From NCBI GenBank assembly GCA_019637395.1, contig JAHBVR010000005.1, positions 1-64,000 on the forward strand: a stretch of DNA of 64,000 bases. Reading direction: 5' to 3'. The translations under genes were made by a program, and so were the position numbers. Shown here in pieces: positions 1 through 6,461 of the stretch (position 1 is the first letter of the stretch; every line of letters starts with the position of its first letter). Under the pieces are notes generated by a model, which was given only the letters and a program-made list of their open reading frames with translations, was not told the origin of the DNA and did no database searches. This DNA is from Vulcanimicrobiota bacterium (lineage in GTDB: Bacteria; Vulcanimicrobiota; Xenobia; Xenobiales; JADMJV01).

Positions 1-258
1 TTTTACCCCGTAAGCTTTGCGGTGCAAGCGCAGGCCCGCTTGACGCGGCTCAGGCGGCGGGAAGCAGGTGTGGAGGGCTTCGCGAGTTTCAGCGCTATGA
101 GCGCGAAGAATGGCTTCTTGCTCGAACATGGCCAAACGCACCTGATCGAAGGCCTTTTCTACGACTTCGCGCTGGGTGGACAGCACGAGTTCGGTGTGTT
201 TCTGGTTTCGCTCGAGTCGGTGTTCGAGCCGCTCCAGGCGCTTTCTTAGATCGTCCAT
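1..258 (-). CDS. Partial coiled-coil protein, C-terminus beyond the left edge
   Basis: An open frame of 86 codons reads leftward from an ATG at 256-258 and has no stop before the window edge, so the gene is cut by the window. The N-terminus begins MDDLRKRLERLEHRLERNQ, a heptad-like, strongly charged coiled-coil stretch, and the remainder is also predominantly helical until a proline-rich patch near residue 68. No enzyme motif is visible. A weak GAGAGA lies just upstream of the ATG. The opposite-strand frame over the same bases is treated as a shadow because this frame has the amphipathic helical composition of a real protein. Function is unknown. Confidence 0.5.
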   Translation of the reverse strand, partial: MDDLRKRLERLEHRLERNQKHTELVLSTQREVVEKAFDQVRLAMFEQEAILRAHSAETREALHTCFPPPEPRQAGLRLHRKAYGVK

Positions 259-449
259 TCTCTCAGTCTACTACCTCACTCAATTTGACCAGCTTGAGAG
301 CGGCCTCCCCGGCCAGCCTGTAAAAGAGTTCGGAAACTGCTGAATGAAAGCTGCGAGGAAGCTGTGAAAGTGTTTTCAAGCCGGCAAGGTCGAAGCCTGG
401 CATTTTGCGGCAACTTATTGCAACAGTGTTACATTAACTGTATCAGCGA

Positions 450-470
450 AAACTAAATGCAGATCGGAGT
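450..470 (+). repeat. Conserved leader segment, copy 1 (with SD)
   Basis: A 21-base segment ending in GATCGGAGT matches positions 1066-1086 at 20 of 21 bases. Both copies lie just before a start codon of a small gene and include the GGAG ribosome-binding site. The conservation reaches well upstream of the Shine-Dalgarno, suggesting a shared translational or mRNA element. Confidence 0.55.
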
Positions 471-479
471 CTTAATATT

Positions 480-842
480 ATGAGTAGCAAAGTCATGAAT
501 TTGGGTAAATTTGATGCCGTGGGGCAGTGGAGCGCACTTCCATTGCGGCCAAAGGTTGAGCCTAAAGCTTCCGACAATGCTGAAGGTCTCACCAACCTCC
601 CCGTTGATTCCGTCGGGATTGAAGGTCTCGGGAAGGACGTCGATGGCGCTTTCAAGGCTAAGAACGGCGGGGACCTGATCGGGCGTACTTTCCGAGGCAT
701 TCCTCATACTATCTGCTACGGTCCTCTTCGTCGTAGTCCCGAGTACAACCCCGAGGTCAAGACTGAAGGTCATACTCGCGTGGGAGCTCTTCCTCGACTT
801 CTCCGCTCGCTCGGTGAGAGTGGAGTCGATATTGTTGGCTAA
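480..842 (+). CDS. Small hypothetical protein of the 'GFDA...KID' peptide group
   Basis: This is a 120-residue protein of unknown function. The start ATG at 480 is chosen because GGAG lies ten bases upstream within a leader repeated before the next gene. The N-terminus contains LGKFDAV, resembling IGGFDAL at the start of the protein at 1095. The C-terminus ends in GVDIVG, resembling KIDVVG in that neighbour and KIDLMA in the protein at 13569. The middle is rich in Gly, Lys and Pro with no membrane segment or signal peptide. The shared ends with variable middles suggest a family whose termini are recognised. Two overlapping reverse frames exist but lack these similarities. Confidence 0.5.
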   Translation: MSSKVMNLGKFDAVGQWSALPLRPKVEPKASDNAEGLTNLPVDSVGIEGLGKDVDGAFKAKNGGDLIGRTFRGIPHTICYGPLRRSPEYNPEVKTEGHTRVGALPRLLRSLGESGVDIVG

Positions 843-894
843 CTGATCAACCCGGATTGATGGCGGAATAAAGTAACGAAAGGAACCAGGTTAA

Positions 895-1014
895 ATGGCA
901 GTAGGAATGGCGAACTTTAATCAGCAGGCGGCTGCCGAGCAGCAGCGGCTCAACGAGTTCCAAGCTGCAGGCTGCCGCTTTAGGTGTCGGCAACTTTATT
1001 ACCAGCCTTTTTAA
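895..1014 (+). CDS. Short ORF, possibly a frameshifted small peptide gene
   Basis: A 39-codon ORF begins with ATG at 895 after an AAAGGAACC-like ribosome site, and its first residues are MAVGMANFNQQAAAEQQ. About halfway, a different frame continues with a more protein-like sequence (AAALGVGNFITSLFNSF) and stops after 1030, so a frameshift near 960 may have broken a gene of about 45 codons. It sits between two related small peptide genes. Evidence is limited to the ribosome site, composition and context. Confidence 0.25.
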   Translation: MAVGMANFNQQAAAEQQRLNEFQAAGCRFRCRQLYYQPF

Positions 1015-1065
1015 TAGTTTCATTTTAAACTGATTACCGGACCCCTGAGCGGGCACTATCGACAG

Positions 1066-1086
1066 AAACTAAATACAGATCGGAGT
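1066..1086 (+). repeat. Conserved leader segment, copy 2 (with SD)
   Basis: This is the second copy of the 21-base leader found at 450-470, with one mismatch. It ends in GGAGT and lies eight bases before the ATG at 1095. Confidence 0.55.
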
Positions 1087-1094
1087 TCAACATC

Positions 1095-1301
1095 ATGCGT
1101 ATCGGTGGATTTGATGCCCTGGAGCGGCTTCACAGACTTCAGCAGCAGCTTCACAGGCTTCAGCAAAAGAAGACTCAAACCCCTTCCCAAATTCAGCCCA
1201 AAAACAACCCCGACCCCAACCCTCAAGTTGAGCACTCTCACGCTCCCAGCAAGCTTGAAGGCTTGAGCAAAGTGGGGCAAAAGATCGATGTTGTGGGTTA
1301 A
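1095..1301 (+). CDS. Small hypothetical protein of the 'GFDA...KID' peptide group
   Basis: This is a 68-residue protein starting MRIGGFDALERLHRL. It contains a Gln/Leu-rich amphipathic helix, then a Pro/Gln/Asn-rich segment, and ends in KVGQKIDVVG. The start is supported by GGAG in the repeated leader at 1066-1086. Both ends resemble the proteins at 480 (GKFDA, VDIVG) and 13569 (MAIGGLG, VGKKIDLMA). No signal peptide, cysteine or catalytic motif is visible. Function is unknown; the recurring KID-type tail is the feature worth noting. Confidence 0.5.
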   Translation: MRIGGFDALERLHRLQQQLHRLQQKKTQTPSQIQPKNNPDPNPQVEHSHAPSKLEGLSKVGQKIDVVG

Positions 1302-1367
1302 TTCCGCCGTCAACGAGGGGGACCGTCTGACCCACGAACCGGTCGACAAGGCTTGAACTTCCGTGGC

Positions 1368-2012
1368 ATGAGAGTCAACGATTGGTTGGAATGGATCGCG
1401 GCCGGGTGCGGTCGGGAAGAAGAGGGTCTGCTTTTGTTGCAAGCCGCTTTGAAAGAGCTGCTGGAGCAAGATCCGGACCAGGTTGACCCCCGCGTCGCCA
1501 GGCTTCGGGAGCTGGAGAAACGGCCTCTCGACTACCCGGAGCTGGAGCGTTTGCGGCAGGATTGGGAGGAGATCAGCTTGAGGGCCGAGGCTCTCAAGCT
1601 GGAGGCGGAGTTTCGCCGGATTGCTCGGAGTCTGCCCGCCGAGAGTTGGCAGACCGACCTTTTCCGCAGCCTGGTGGCTCTCCACAGAGACTTTCAGGCC
1701 GGGCTCGAGGCTGAGGTGGTGGCTGGCGCCGCCGCCGAACTGGGCGCTTTCGTGGAGGATACCTGGCGGAATTATCAAGAAATGCCTATCGCTCCCGAGG
1801 AAATCACCTTGGAGACATTGGTGGCTCACCAACTTCTCAGCGAGAGTTTCCAATTCTGGCAAACTTCCTTCGATATGGCCTGCGAGGCGGTGGCCGACTC
1901 GGCTCTCTGGGAGCAGGCGCTGCGCATCGGGCAACAAGCCAGTCGCCATCTGGTGGCCGTGCAATTGCTGGACCGGCGCATCCAGGCCGCCACCGCCCGC
2001 TATGGAAAATGA
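1368..2012 (+). CDS. Hypothetical alpha-helical protein
   Basis: A 214-residue, Glu/Leu-rich protein that looks helical throughout, with no membrane segment or signal peptide. The ATG at 1368 is used; an in-frame TTG at 1353 would add five residues, and neither has a well-placed ribosome site. A 340-codon reverse frame covers the same DNA (1056-2078) but has the Leu/Arg/His/Gln composition of an antisense shadow. I do not recognise the family. It lies directly upstream of the TetR gene at 2056 and might belong to the same transcription unit. Confidence 0.55.
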   Translation: MRVNDWLEWIAAGCGREEEGLLLLQAALKELLEQDPDQVDPRVARLRELEKRPLDYPELERLRQDWEEISLRAEALKLEAEFRRIARSLPAESWQTDLFRSLVALHRDFQAGLEAEVVAGAAAELGAFVEDTWRNYQEMPIAPEEITLETLVAHQLLSESFQFWQTSFDMACEAVADSALWEQALRIGQQASRHLVAVQLLDRRIQAATARYGK

Positions 2013-2025
2013 TCTCTCAAGCAGG

Positions 2026-2038
2026 GAGTCGACGACTC
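2026..2038. promoter_or_regulatory. Inverted repeat before the TetR gene, possible operator
   Basis: GAGTCG-A-CGACTC is a perfect 6-bp inverted repeat around one base, 17 bases before the GTG start of the TetR gene. TetR proteins commonly autoregulate through such palindromes, but the site differs from the TGCGACCGGTCGCA palindromes at 3349 and 10545. Confidence 0.3.
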
Positions 2039-2055
2039 TTGAATAAGTCCCAGGC

Positions 2056-2625
2056 GTGCGTAAAGGGGACATCACCAAGCAGTTGATCGTAACTGGGGCT
2101 TTGAAAACCGTCGAAGAAATCGGCCTGGAGGCTCTGACCTTCGCTCCTCTGGCGGCTCAACTGGGGATATCTAAAAGCGGTATCTTTGCTCATTTTAGAA
2201 CGCGTGAAGACTTGTTGAAAGCTGTTCTGGAGCGGGCTTCCCAAGAGTTTGTGGATAGCGTGCTCATTCCAGCGGTCAAGGAAAGCCGCGGCCTTCCCCG
2301 GTTGCGCAAGATCTTTCAAAATTGGGTCGATTACTATCAACATGGAAGGCGTCGGATCTTTATTTACGACGGCGGCGCCGGCTCGCTGCGCGATTTCCTA
2401 CGGGACATTCACTACAAATGGGGGCAGGAAATTCAGCGGGCGATCGGTCAGGCTATCGAAGAAGGCGATCTTTCCCCCGGCGTGTGCCCCGAACAACTGA
2501 CCTTCGACCTCTATGGAGCGGTCCTGAGCGCTCACCACTACAAACACATTTTGCGAGATGAGCAAGCTCCGGCGAAAGCCGAAAGAACGTTTGAGCTGCT
2601 ACTTCGGGCTCAAGTCGCCACTTAA
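2056..2625 (+). CDS. TetR/AcrR-family transcriptional regulator
   Basis: A 189-residue one-component repressor-type regulator, typical TetR length. The N-terminal helix-turn-helix is clear around residues 20-55 (LAAQLGISKSGIFAHF followed by RTREDLLKAV). The C-terminal ~130 residues would form the ligand-binding and dimerisation domain. The start is GTG at 2056 (MRKGDITKQLI), since upstream in-frame sequence is short. The 3' end overlaps the convergent XRE gene at 2599 by 27 bases. The TGCGACCGGTCGCA palindromes at 3349 and 10545 are the right size and symmetry for a TetR operator and could be targets; this is inference. The ligand is not predictable. Confidence 0.88.
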   Translation: MRKGDITKQLIVTGALKTVEEIGLEALTFAPLAAQLGISKSGIFAHFRTREDLLKAVLERASQEFVDSVLIPAVKESRGLPRLRKIFQNWVDYYQHGRRRIFIYDGGAGSLRDFLRDIHYKWGQEIQRAIGQAIEEGDLSPGVCPEQLTFDLYGAVLSAHHYKHILRDEQAPAKAERTFELLLRAQVAT

Positions 2626-2961
2626 GCGCTGCAACATTTCTGTCATCAGTTCCAGGCGGCGCTCAACACGGCCGACCCGGCGCAGCAGCACGTCCATCTT
2701 TTCATCCAGGGTCAGGGTGTCCTCGTTCAGCATGGTCGCGGGCGGTTCGCCATGAAACCACTCCCGGCGGCGGCCCAGCGCCCGGCCCAGCAGTTCTTCC
2801 TGCTCGGGGGTCGGAGCGGAGAGATTGGACTCCCAGCGGATGAGGGTGGCTCGATGAATCTTGATTCGCTCCGCCAGTTCGGTTTGGGAAAGTTGTCGTT
2901 CCTGGCGGGCTAAGCGCAAGAGAGAGCCTTGAAAGTTACTTATGCGTCGAGGTCGGGCCAT
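2599..2961 (-). CDS. XRE-family DNA-binding protein, left copy
   Basis: A 120-residue protein with an N-terminal Cro/CI-type helix-turn-helix at about residues 12-55 (RQLSQTELAERIKIHRATLIRWE) and a C-terminal leucine-rich coiled coil (about 85-115) likely for dimerisation. It is a close paralogue of the protein at 10708: both begin MARPRRISNFQG and share WFHGEPP and DEKMDVLL/DEKVDVLL. The ATG at 2961 is fixed by that alignment. It follows the helical protein gene at 3006 on the same strand, as in the right copy, although there the two genes are divergent. A role in controlling the adjacent pseudopilin genes is plausible but unproven. Confidence 0.82.
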   Translation of the reverse strand: MARPRRISNFQGSLLRLARQERQLSQTELAERIKIHRATLIRWESNLSAPTPEQEELLGRALGRRREWFHGEPPATMLNEDTLTLDEKMDVLLRRVGRVERRLELMTEMLQRLSGDLSPK

Positions 2962-3005
2962 TGCCTGTACAAACTACCGGAAAAAAGTGCTTATCCCTGC
3001 CTGCA

Positions 3006-3320
3006 TCAAGGGCCAAGAGTGAATTCTACCAGAAACATGTAGCGATTTAATTCGGAAAAATACCTGTCAATCCGGTCAAACTGATGGTCCATCAGATCCT
3101 GAGTCAGAACTTCGAGCAGGAGAGCCATCTGTTCGTAGTAGCCAGCCACCTCCAGGATGGGAGTCTCACCTTCTATGGCACGTAGCTCATGAGATGTTCG
3201 TAGCATGTCTCGACTGAGTGTTTTACAGTCATCCAGCAACTCGTTGCTTACGAGCCTGCACTTCCGGGCCTCTTGGATATCCCCGGCCAGTTGTTGTAGT
3301 CGTTCTCTTCCTTTGCTCAC
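3006..3320 (-). CDS. Small helical protein, left copy (104 aa)
   Basis: A 104-residue, all-helical soluble protein, probably a four-helix bundle, starting at a GTG (MSKGRERLQQL). Its paralogue at 10200 has the same length and the same GTG start, with shared segments such as DMLRT, EMALLLE and a terminal LGP. The family is not recognised. A perfect 14-bp palindrome lies 28 bases before the start. In both copies this gene neighbours an XRE regulator and pseudopilin genes, so it may be an accessory or regulatory partner. Confidence 0.62.
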   Translation of the reverse strand: MSKGRERLQQLAGDIQEARKCRLVSNELLDDCKTLSRDMLRTSHELRAIEGETPILEVAGYYEQMALLLEVLTQDLMDHQFDRIDRYFSELNRYMFLVEFTLGP

Positions 3321-3348
3321 AAGAGCACCTGAATCTTTCTTGAATATA

Positions 3349-3362
3349 TGCGACCGGTCGCA
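3349..3362. promoter_or_regulatory. 14-bp perfect palindrome, predicted operator
   Basis: TGCGACCGGTCGCA is a perfect palindrome 28 bases before the GTG of the helical protein gene. A near-identical site (TGCGACTGGTCGCA) occurs at the same place before the paralogue at 10514. Conservation in otherwise diverged upstream regions argues for a protein-binding site; TetR-type binding is the best guess. Confidence 0.55.
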
Positions 3363-3650
3363 CTTTTATGGGCGAGTGTTTGCAACTTTTGTTGCTGAAA
3401 TCCTCTTGGCCGGTTGCACGATTCTTCAGCGCGAAGGGCTTAAACAAAATAGAAACGCCAGAGTTCGGCAATATGGCGCAAAGTCTTGTCAAGATAGCGT
3501 TTCCTTCCGATCGGTCCGAGCCCAATTCAGACGACAAAGTTTACAGGCGTGCAATAAGCAAAGCTCGAGATTAAGTCTGAAAAACTTTCCCGGCGGTATG
3601 TTACAAATAGAAGTTTATGCGACACTGATCGCTGAAACCATGGAGAGACC
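3363..3650. other. Non-coding stretch with no clear gene
   Basis: Short frames on both strands here overlap one another and have no ribosome sites or recognisable motifs. The segment around 3548-3600 (TGCAATAA onward) weakly recalls the promoter-like repeats at 12379 and 13898, and may drive the small ORF at 3651. Confidence 0.3.
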
Positions 3651-3800
3651 ATGCCACCATTGAATACAAACCCTGAAGACCCTGCAGAGCCGGCCACGCC
3701 TCGCAGCCTGGATGATTTTCTGGGCGATTTCGCCAATTGGGACCGTCCCGGCTACGATCTCTTACAAGATCCCAGGCTTCATAGCGACTTTACCCAGTAA
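3651..3800 (+). CDS. Small acidic ORF (49 aa)
   Basis: ATG at 3651 follows GGAGAG at a suitable distance and opens a 49-residue acidic reading frame containing SLDDFLGDFANWDRPGYDLL. Its composition is protein-like, and it overlaps the 3' end of the convergent pseudopilin gene by 22 bases. There is no recognised family. Confidence 0.4.
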   Translation: MPPLNTNPEDPAEPATPRSLDDFLGDFANWDRPGYDLLQDPRLHSDFTQ

Positions 3801-4291
3801 AAACCACTCTGGTTGAGGTTGCATAAAATCGAGCCCGTCCGCACACTCAGGCTAACCTCGAGGCGGCGGTCCGCTCCCAGGCGAGCCTGCATCCCCTCAA
3901 TTTTCTGCGCTAACAGCAGGGGCGTTTGGGAATTCTGGGTGCGGGTCAAGCCTTGGGCCGCCACCTGGTATTGTACCGTCACGCTCCCCTGGTCGGGAGT
4001 CCAGTTGGGTGCTCCCGACGGAAAGCGCGCCTGGCCGGGTTCCACCAGGGTGACGACCAGGCTGGGGGAGCTGGCGCCAATGGCCGGCGAGTTGATAGCG
4101 ATGGCTCCCTGGGCTTCCGCGATCATCATTTGCATGGCATCGTGTGCTTGGAGAATAGCTTCTTCTCGGGTATTCAGACTGGCGTTCCAATTCCCGTAAG
4201 ACTGAAACAGTTGACTTAATACGAGCAGGACCAGGGAGAAGATGGCTATGCTCACCATCACTTCGAAGAGAGTCAAGCCGCGGACTTTCAT
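3779..4291 (-). CDS. GspJ-like pseudopilin, left copy
   Basis: A 170-residue type II secretion/type IV pilus minor pseudopilin. The N-terminus MKVRG-LTLFEVMVSIAIFS is a class III prepilin signal: cleavage after Gly, Glu at +5, then a ~20-residue hydrophobic helix. The globular C-terminal domain aligns along its full length with the 170-residue paralogue at 9193, including VVEPGQ/LVEPGQ, IEGMQARL and a terminal SGFYWV. The start at 4291 gives identical lengths; an upstream extension is rejected. It lies seven bases after the prepilin-propeller gene, so the two are an operon. Unlike the right copy, no GspI-like gene lies between them. Confidence 0.78.
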   Translation of the reverse strand: MKVRGLTLFEVMVSIAIFSLVLLVLSQLFQSYGNWNASLNTREEAILQAHDAMQMMIAEAQGAIAINSPAIGASSPSLVVTLVEPGQARFPSGAPNWTPDQGSVTVQYQVAAQGLTRTQNSQTPLLLAQKIEGMQARLGADRRLEVSLSVRTGSILCNLNQSGFYWVKSL

Positions 4292-4298
4292 GGTAGCC

Positions 4299-6230
4299 TC
4301 AAGGGGAGGAGTTGAGTCCCCATGAGGGGTGGTCCTCCCAGCCGCTGAAGTTGGTGAGCTGCTTGAGCTGGCTGCCATCCCGTTTGACCGAGTAGATGTC
4401 GACGTTGGAGCGGTTCACCTGGCGGCAGAAGAGCAAATGCGTGCTGTCCGGCGACCAGGTGGGGTAAAAGCAACCCGTTTCTGTGCCGGGCACCGTCGTC
4501 ATGCTGCCGGCTGCACCGTTCCAGGGTCCGACCTGAATGCCCGCCGTGCTGACGCAGGCCACCCAGTGTAGATCCGGGCTGACCGAGACCTGATACTGAT
4601 TGGCAGAGAAAGGGGCGGCGGCAGAGCCGTCCAGGAAGAAGCGCCTCAGGTCGAAGTCCATATTGCCGGCCAGCAGGAATTGGGCGGCGGAGTTGGCCGG
4701 GTTGTAGGGGAGGATACCGTTCCAGCTCCATTCGGTAGGGACCACTTGATCGGTGGGGGAGGGCTGATCGATTTTCCCCAGGTGCTGCAGGCCCGAGCCG
4801 TCAAGGCGGATGAGCCAGATGTCGTGCTGCACCGGGTCGCGAGGAGTTGAAAATAAGATGCGAGTTCCGTCGGGACTCCAGGCGGTCTGCCCACAACTGT
4901 TCCAACCGGGTGCCGGGGCGTCGGCGGCCCGGGTAATCTGGCGGATATGGGAGCCGTCGCTGTTCATCACAAAGAGCTCCGTCTGCCAGCCGGAGCCGAT
5001 ATGACGATTGGAGTTGAAGAGCACTTTGCCTCCATCCGGCGAAATCCGCGGCCAGCTATGGGAGATACCCGGCTCGTCGGTCAACTGAGTGAGGTCGGTT
5101 CCGTCGGAATTCATGGCATAAAGTTCGTGGTTGCCGGTGCGGTCACTGGAGAAAACGATGCGGCCGTCGCCAAGGGCCTGGATGGTGCCGGAAGCTCCCA
5201 GGTGAAGGTCGGTCTGACCACCGCGACCGTCGCTCAGGTGGCAAGTCAACTGGAACTTTTCTCCGTCGGCCGTGTCCGGCGGAGGGGACCAGCTCCACTC
5301 CGCCCGCCATTGCCCGTCTTTCCAGGTCATGGGGAGTTGGCATGGATGAGACAGTCCCCCACCCCGGTCGCAGGACCATTCGATCTGCAAAGGGTCGCCG
5401 TCGGCATCTTCGGCGCTGACCTGCAAGGTGAGCAGGCCACCGACCCGGCAGGTGGCGTCCACGCCCGGCGGCAGTTCGGTAGCGGGTGCGGGCACCACCT
5501 CAAGGGTGCCGGTGGGATTCTGGTTGCCCCCTCCGCCGAACAACGGACGGGGGGGAGAACTTTGGGCAGGCCTGGCGCCGACCGGGTTCAGGCTGGCCTC
5601 CGAGGGCTGGTGCAGTCCTTCTTCCAGAGTAATGGCGCCCCCCGGAGTGATGCTGATGGTAATGGGCTGGCCGATCGAGGTCAATTTGAAGGCGGGTTGG
5701 CCGTCCAGGCTGGCCGGCTCGCAGGCAAAGCTCGTCCCCACCAGCAAGCGATAGGCTCCCCCCACCAGGGGCAGCCGTGACAGCGCCTGGCCGCTGGGAG
5801 TGAAGGCAATCACCGCGTCCTCAGGATAGGGAGTAGCCCAGGCGCTCAAGTCGTGATGGCCCTGGGACAGCAAACCGGGCGTGGCCTCGGCGCCGCCCCA
5901 GAAACCTGCCCAAAGATAAGCCCGCGAGCAATTGCCTTCCCAGCGGGTCGAACGTATCGGGCGCGGTCTGGGATTGCCCTCCAGCACATAGCAGGACTGG
6001 GCCCAGGGGCTGCCCTGCCGCGGGAAGCCGAATCCAACCAGGGTCTGTTTGACGGCCGCTTGTGCGCGCACCATTCGCAACTGGGAGAGTACCATCTGAG
6101 CGGCCGAGCGCACGTGGGCCCGGCTGGAGGGTGGACTTTTCAGGGAAACGCCCACCAGCAGCGAGACGAGCAGCATTACGAACATCGCTTCCGCCAGCGA
6201 CCAGCCCCTGCAACTTCTTCTCTTGTTCAT
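4299..6230 (-). CDS. Prepilin N-terminus fused to a TolB-like beta-propeller, left copy
   Basis: A 643-residue protein. Residues ~1-35 are a prepilin leader (RG-WSLAEAMFVMLLVSLLVG; cleavage after Gly, Glu at +5) and the following ~150 residues resemble a GspH/FimT pseudopilin body. A proline-rich linker and an Ig/cadherin-like domain (about 240-345, with DADGDPLQIEW) come next. The C-terminal half holds PD40/TolB-type propeller blades with repeated SPDG and NSDGT motifs (GRIVFSSDRTGNHELYAMN, FSTPRDPVQHDIW). The protein would be anchored in a pseudopilus tip with the propeller displayed outside. Its paralogue at 6462 has exactly the same length and is divergently transcribed from a shared 231-base intergenic region. 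Confidence 0.87.
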   Translation of the reverse strand: MNKRRSCRGWSLAEAMFVMLLVSLLVGVSLKSPPSSRAHVRSAAQMVLSQLRMVRAQAAVKQTLVGFGFPRQGSPWAQSCYVLEGNPRPRPIRSTRWEGNCSRAYLWAGFWGGAEATPGLLSQGHHDLSAWATPYPEDAVIAFTPSGQALSRLPLVGGAYRLLVGTSFACEPASLDGQPAFKLTSIGQPITISITPGGAITLEEGLHQPSEASLNPVGARPAQSSPPRPLFGGGGNQNPTGTLEVVPAPATELPPGVDATCRVGGLLTLQVSAEDADGDPLQIEWSCDRGGGLSHPCQLPMTWKDGQWRAEWSWSPPPDTADGEKFQLTCHLSDGRGGQTDLHLGASGTIQALGDGRIVFSSDRTGNHELYAMNSDGTDLTQLTDEPGISHSWPRISPDGGKVLFNSNRHIGSGWQTELFVMNSDGSHIRQITRAADAPAPGWNSCGQTAWSPDGTRILFSTPRDPVQHDIWLIRLDGSGLQHLGKIDQPSPTDQVVPTEWSWNGILPYNPANSAAQFLLAGNMDFDLRRFFLDGSAAAPFSANQYQVSVSPDLHWVACVSTAGIQVGPWNGAAGSMTTVPGTETGCFYPTWSPDSTHLLFCRQVNRSNVDIYSVKRDGSQLKQLTNFSGWEDHPSWGLNSSP

Positions 6231-6369
6231 GAGCTGTGCTTCTCACTCCCGTCCAGAAATTCATGCGACTTCGTGCAACAGTGGACTTCAAGCATTGGTC
6301 ACCAGGTCGAGGTTGTCCTGCATCGGCGGACGGATGTTCGACTTGTTGTTGCATTAACGATTTTTTTGA

Positions 6370-6399
6370 TTGACTCGTAGGGTGCCGCTCACTTAGAAT
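6370..6399 (+). promoter_or_regulatory. Sigma-70-like promoter candidate
   Basis: TTGACT at 6370-6375 and TAGAAT at 6394-6399 are separated by 18 bases, upstream of the right-hand prepilin-propeller gene. Confidence 0.35.
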
Positions 6400-6412
6400 C
6401 GTTGACGTATCT

Positions 6413-6438
6413 GTTGCTGCGACCTGAGTAGCAGCAAC
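6413..6438 (+). promoter_or_regulatory. 5'-UTR hairpin before the prepilin-propeller gene
   Basis: GTTGCTGC and GCAGCAAC form a perfect 8-bp stem with a 10-base loop in the leader, ending 24 bases before the ATG at 6462. It could stabilise the mRNA or modulate translation; there is no T-tract. Confidence 0.35.
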
Positions 6439-6461
6439 AAGAACTGGGGGCGAACCTTTCC

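Noticed and set aside
22-249. 75-codon plus-strand ORF at the left edge
   Set aside because: The opposite strand carries an open coiled-coil frame running off the window; the plus frame has no ribosome site.
1056-2078. 340-codon minus-strand frame opposite the gene at 1368
   Set aside because: Its composition (Leu/Gln/Arg/His-rich, no domain) is that of an antisense shadow, and it would cover the small gene at 1095; the plus-strand helical protein is more plausible.
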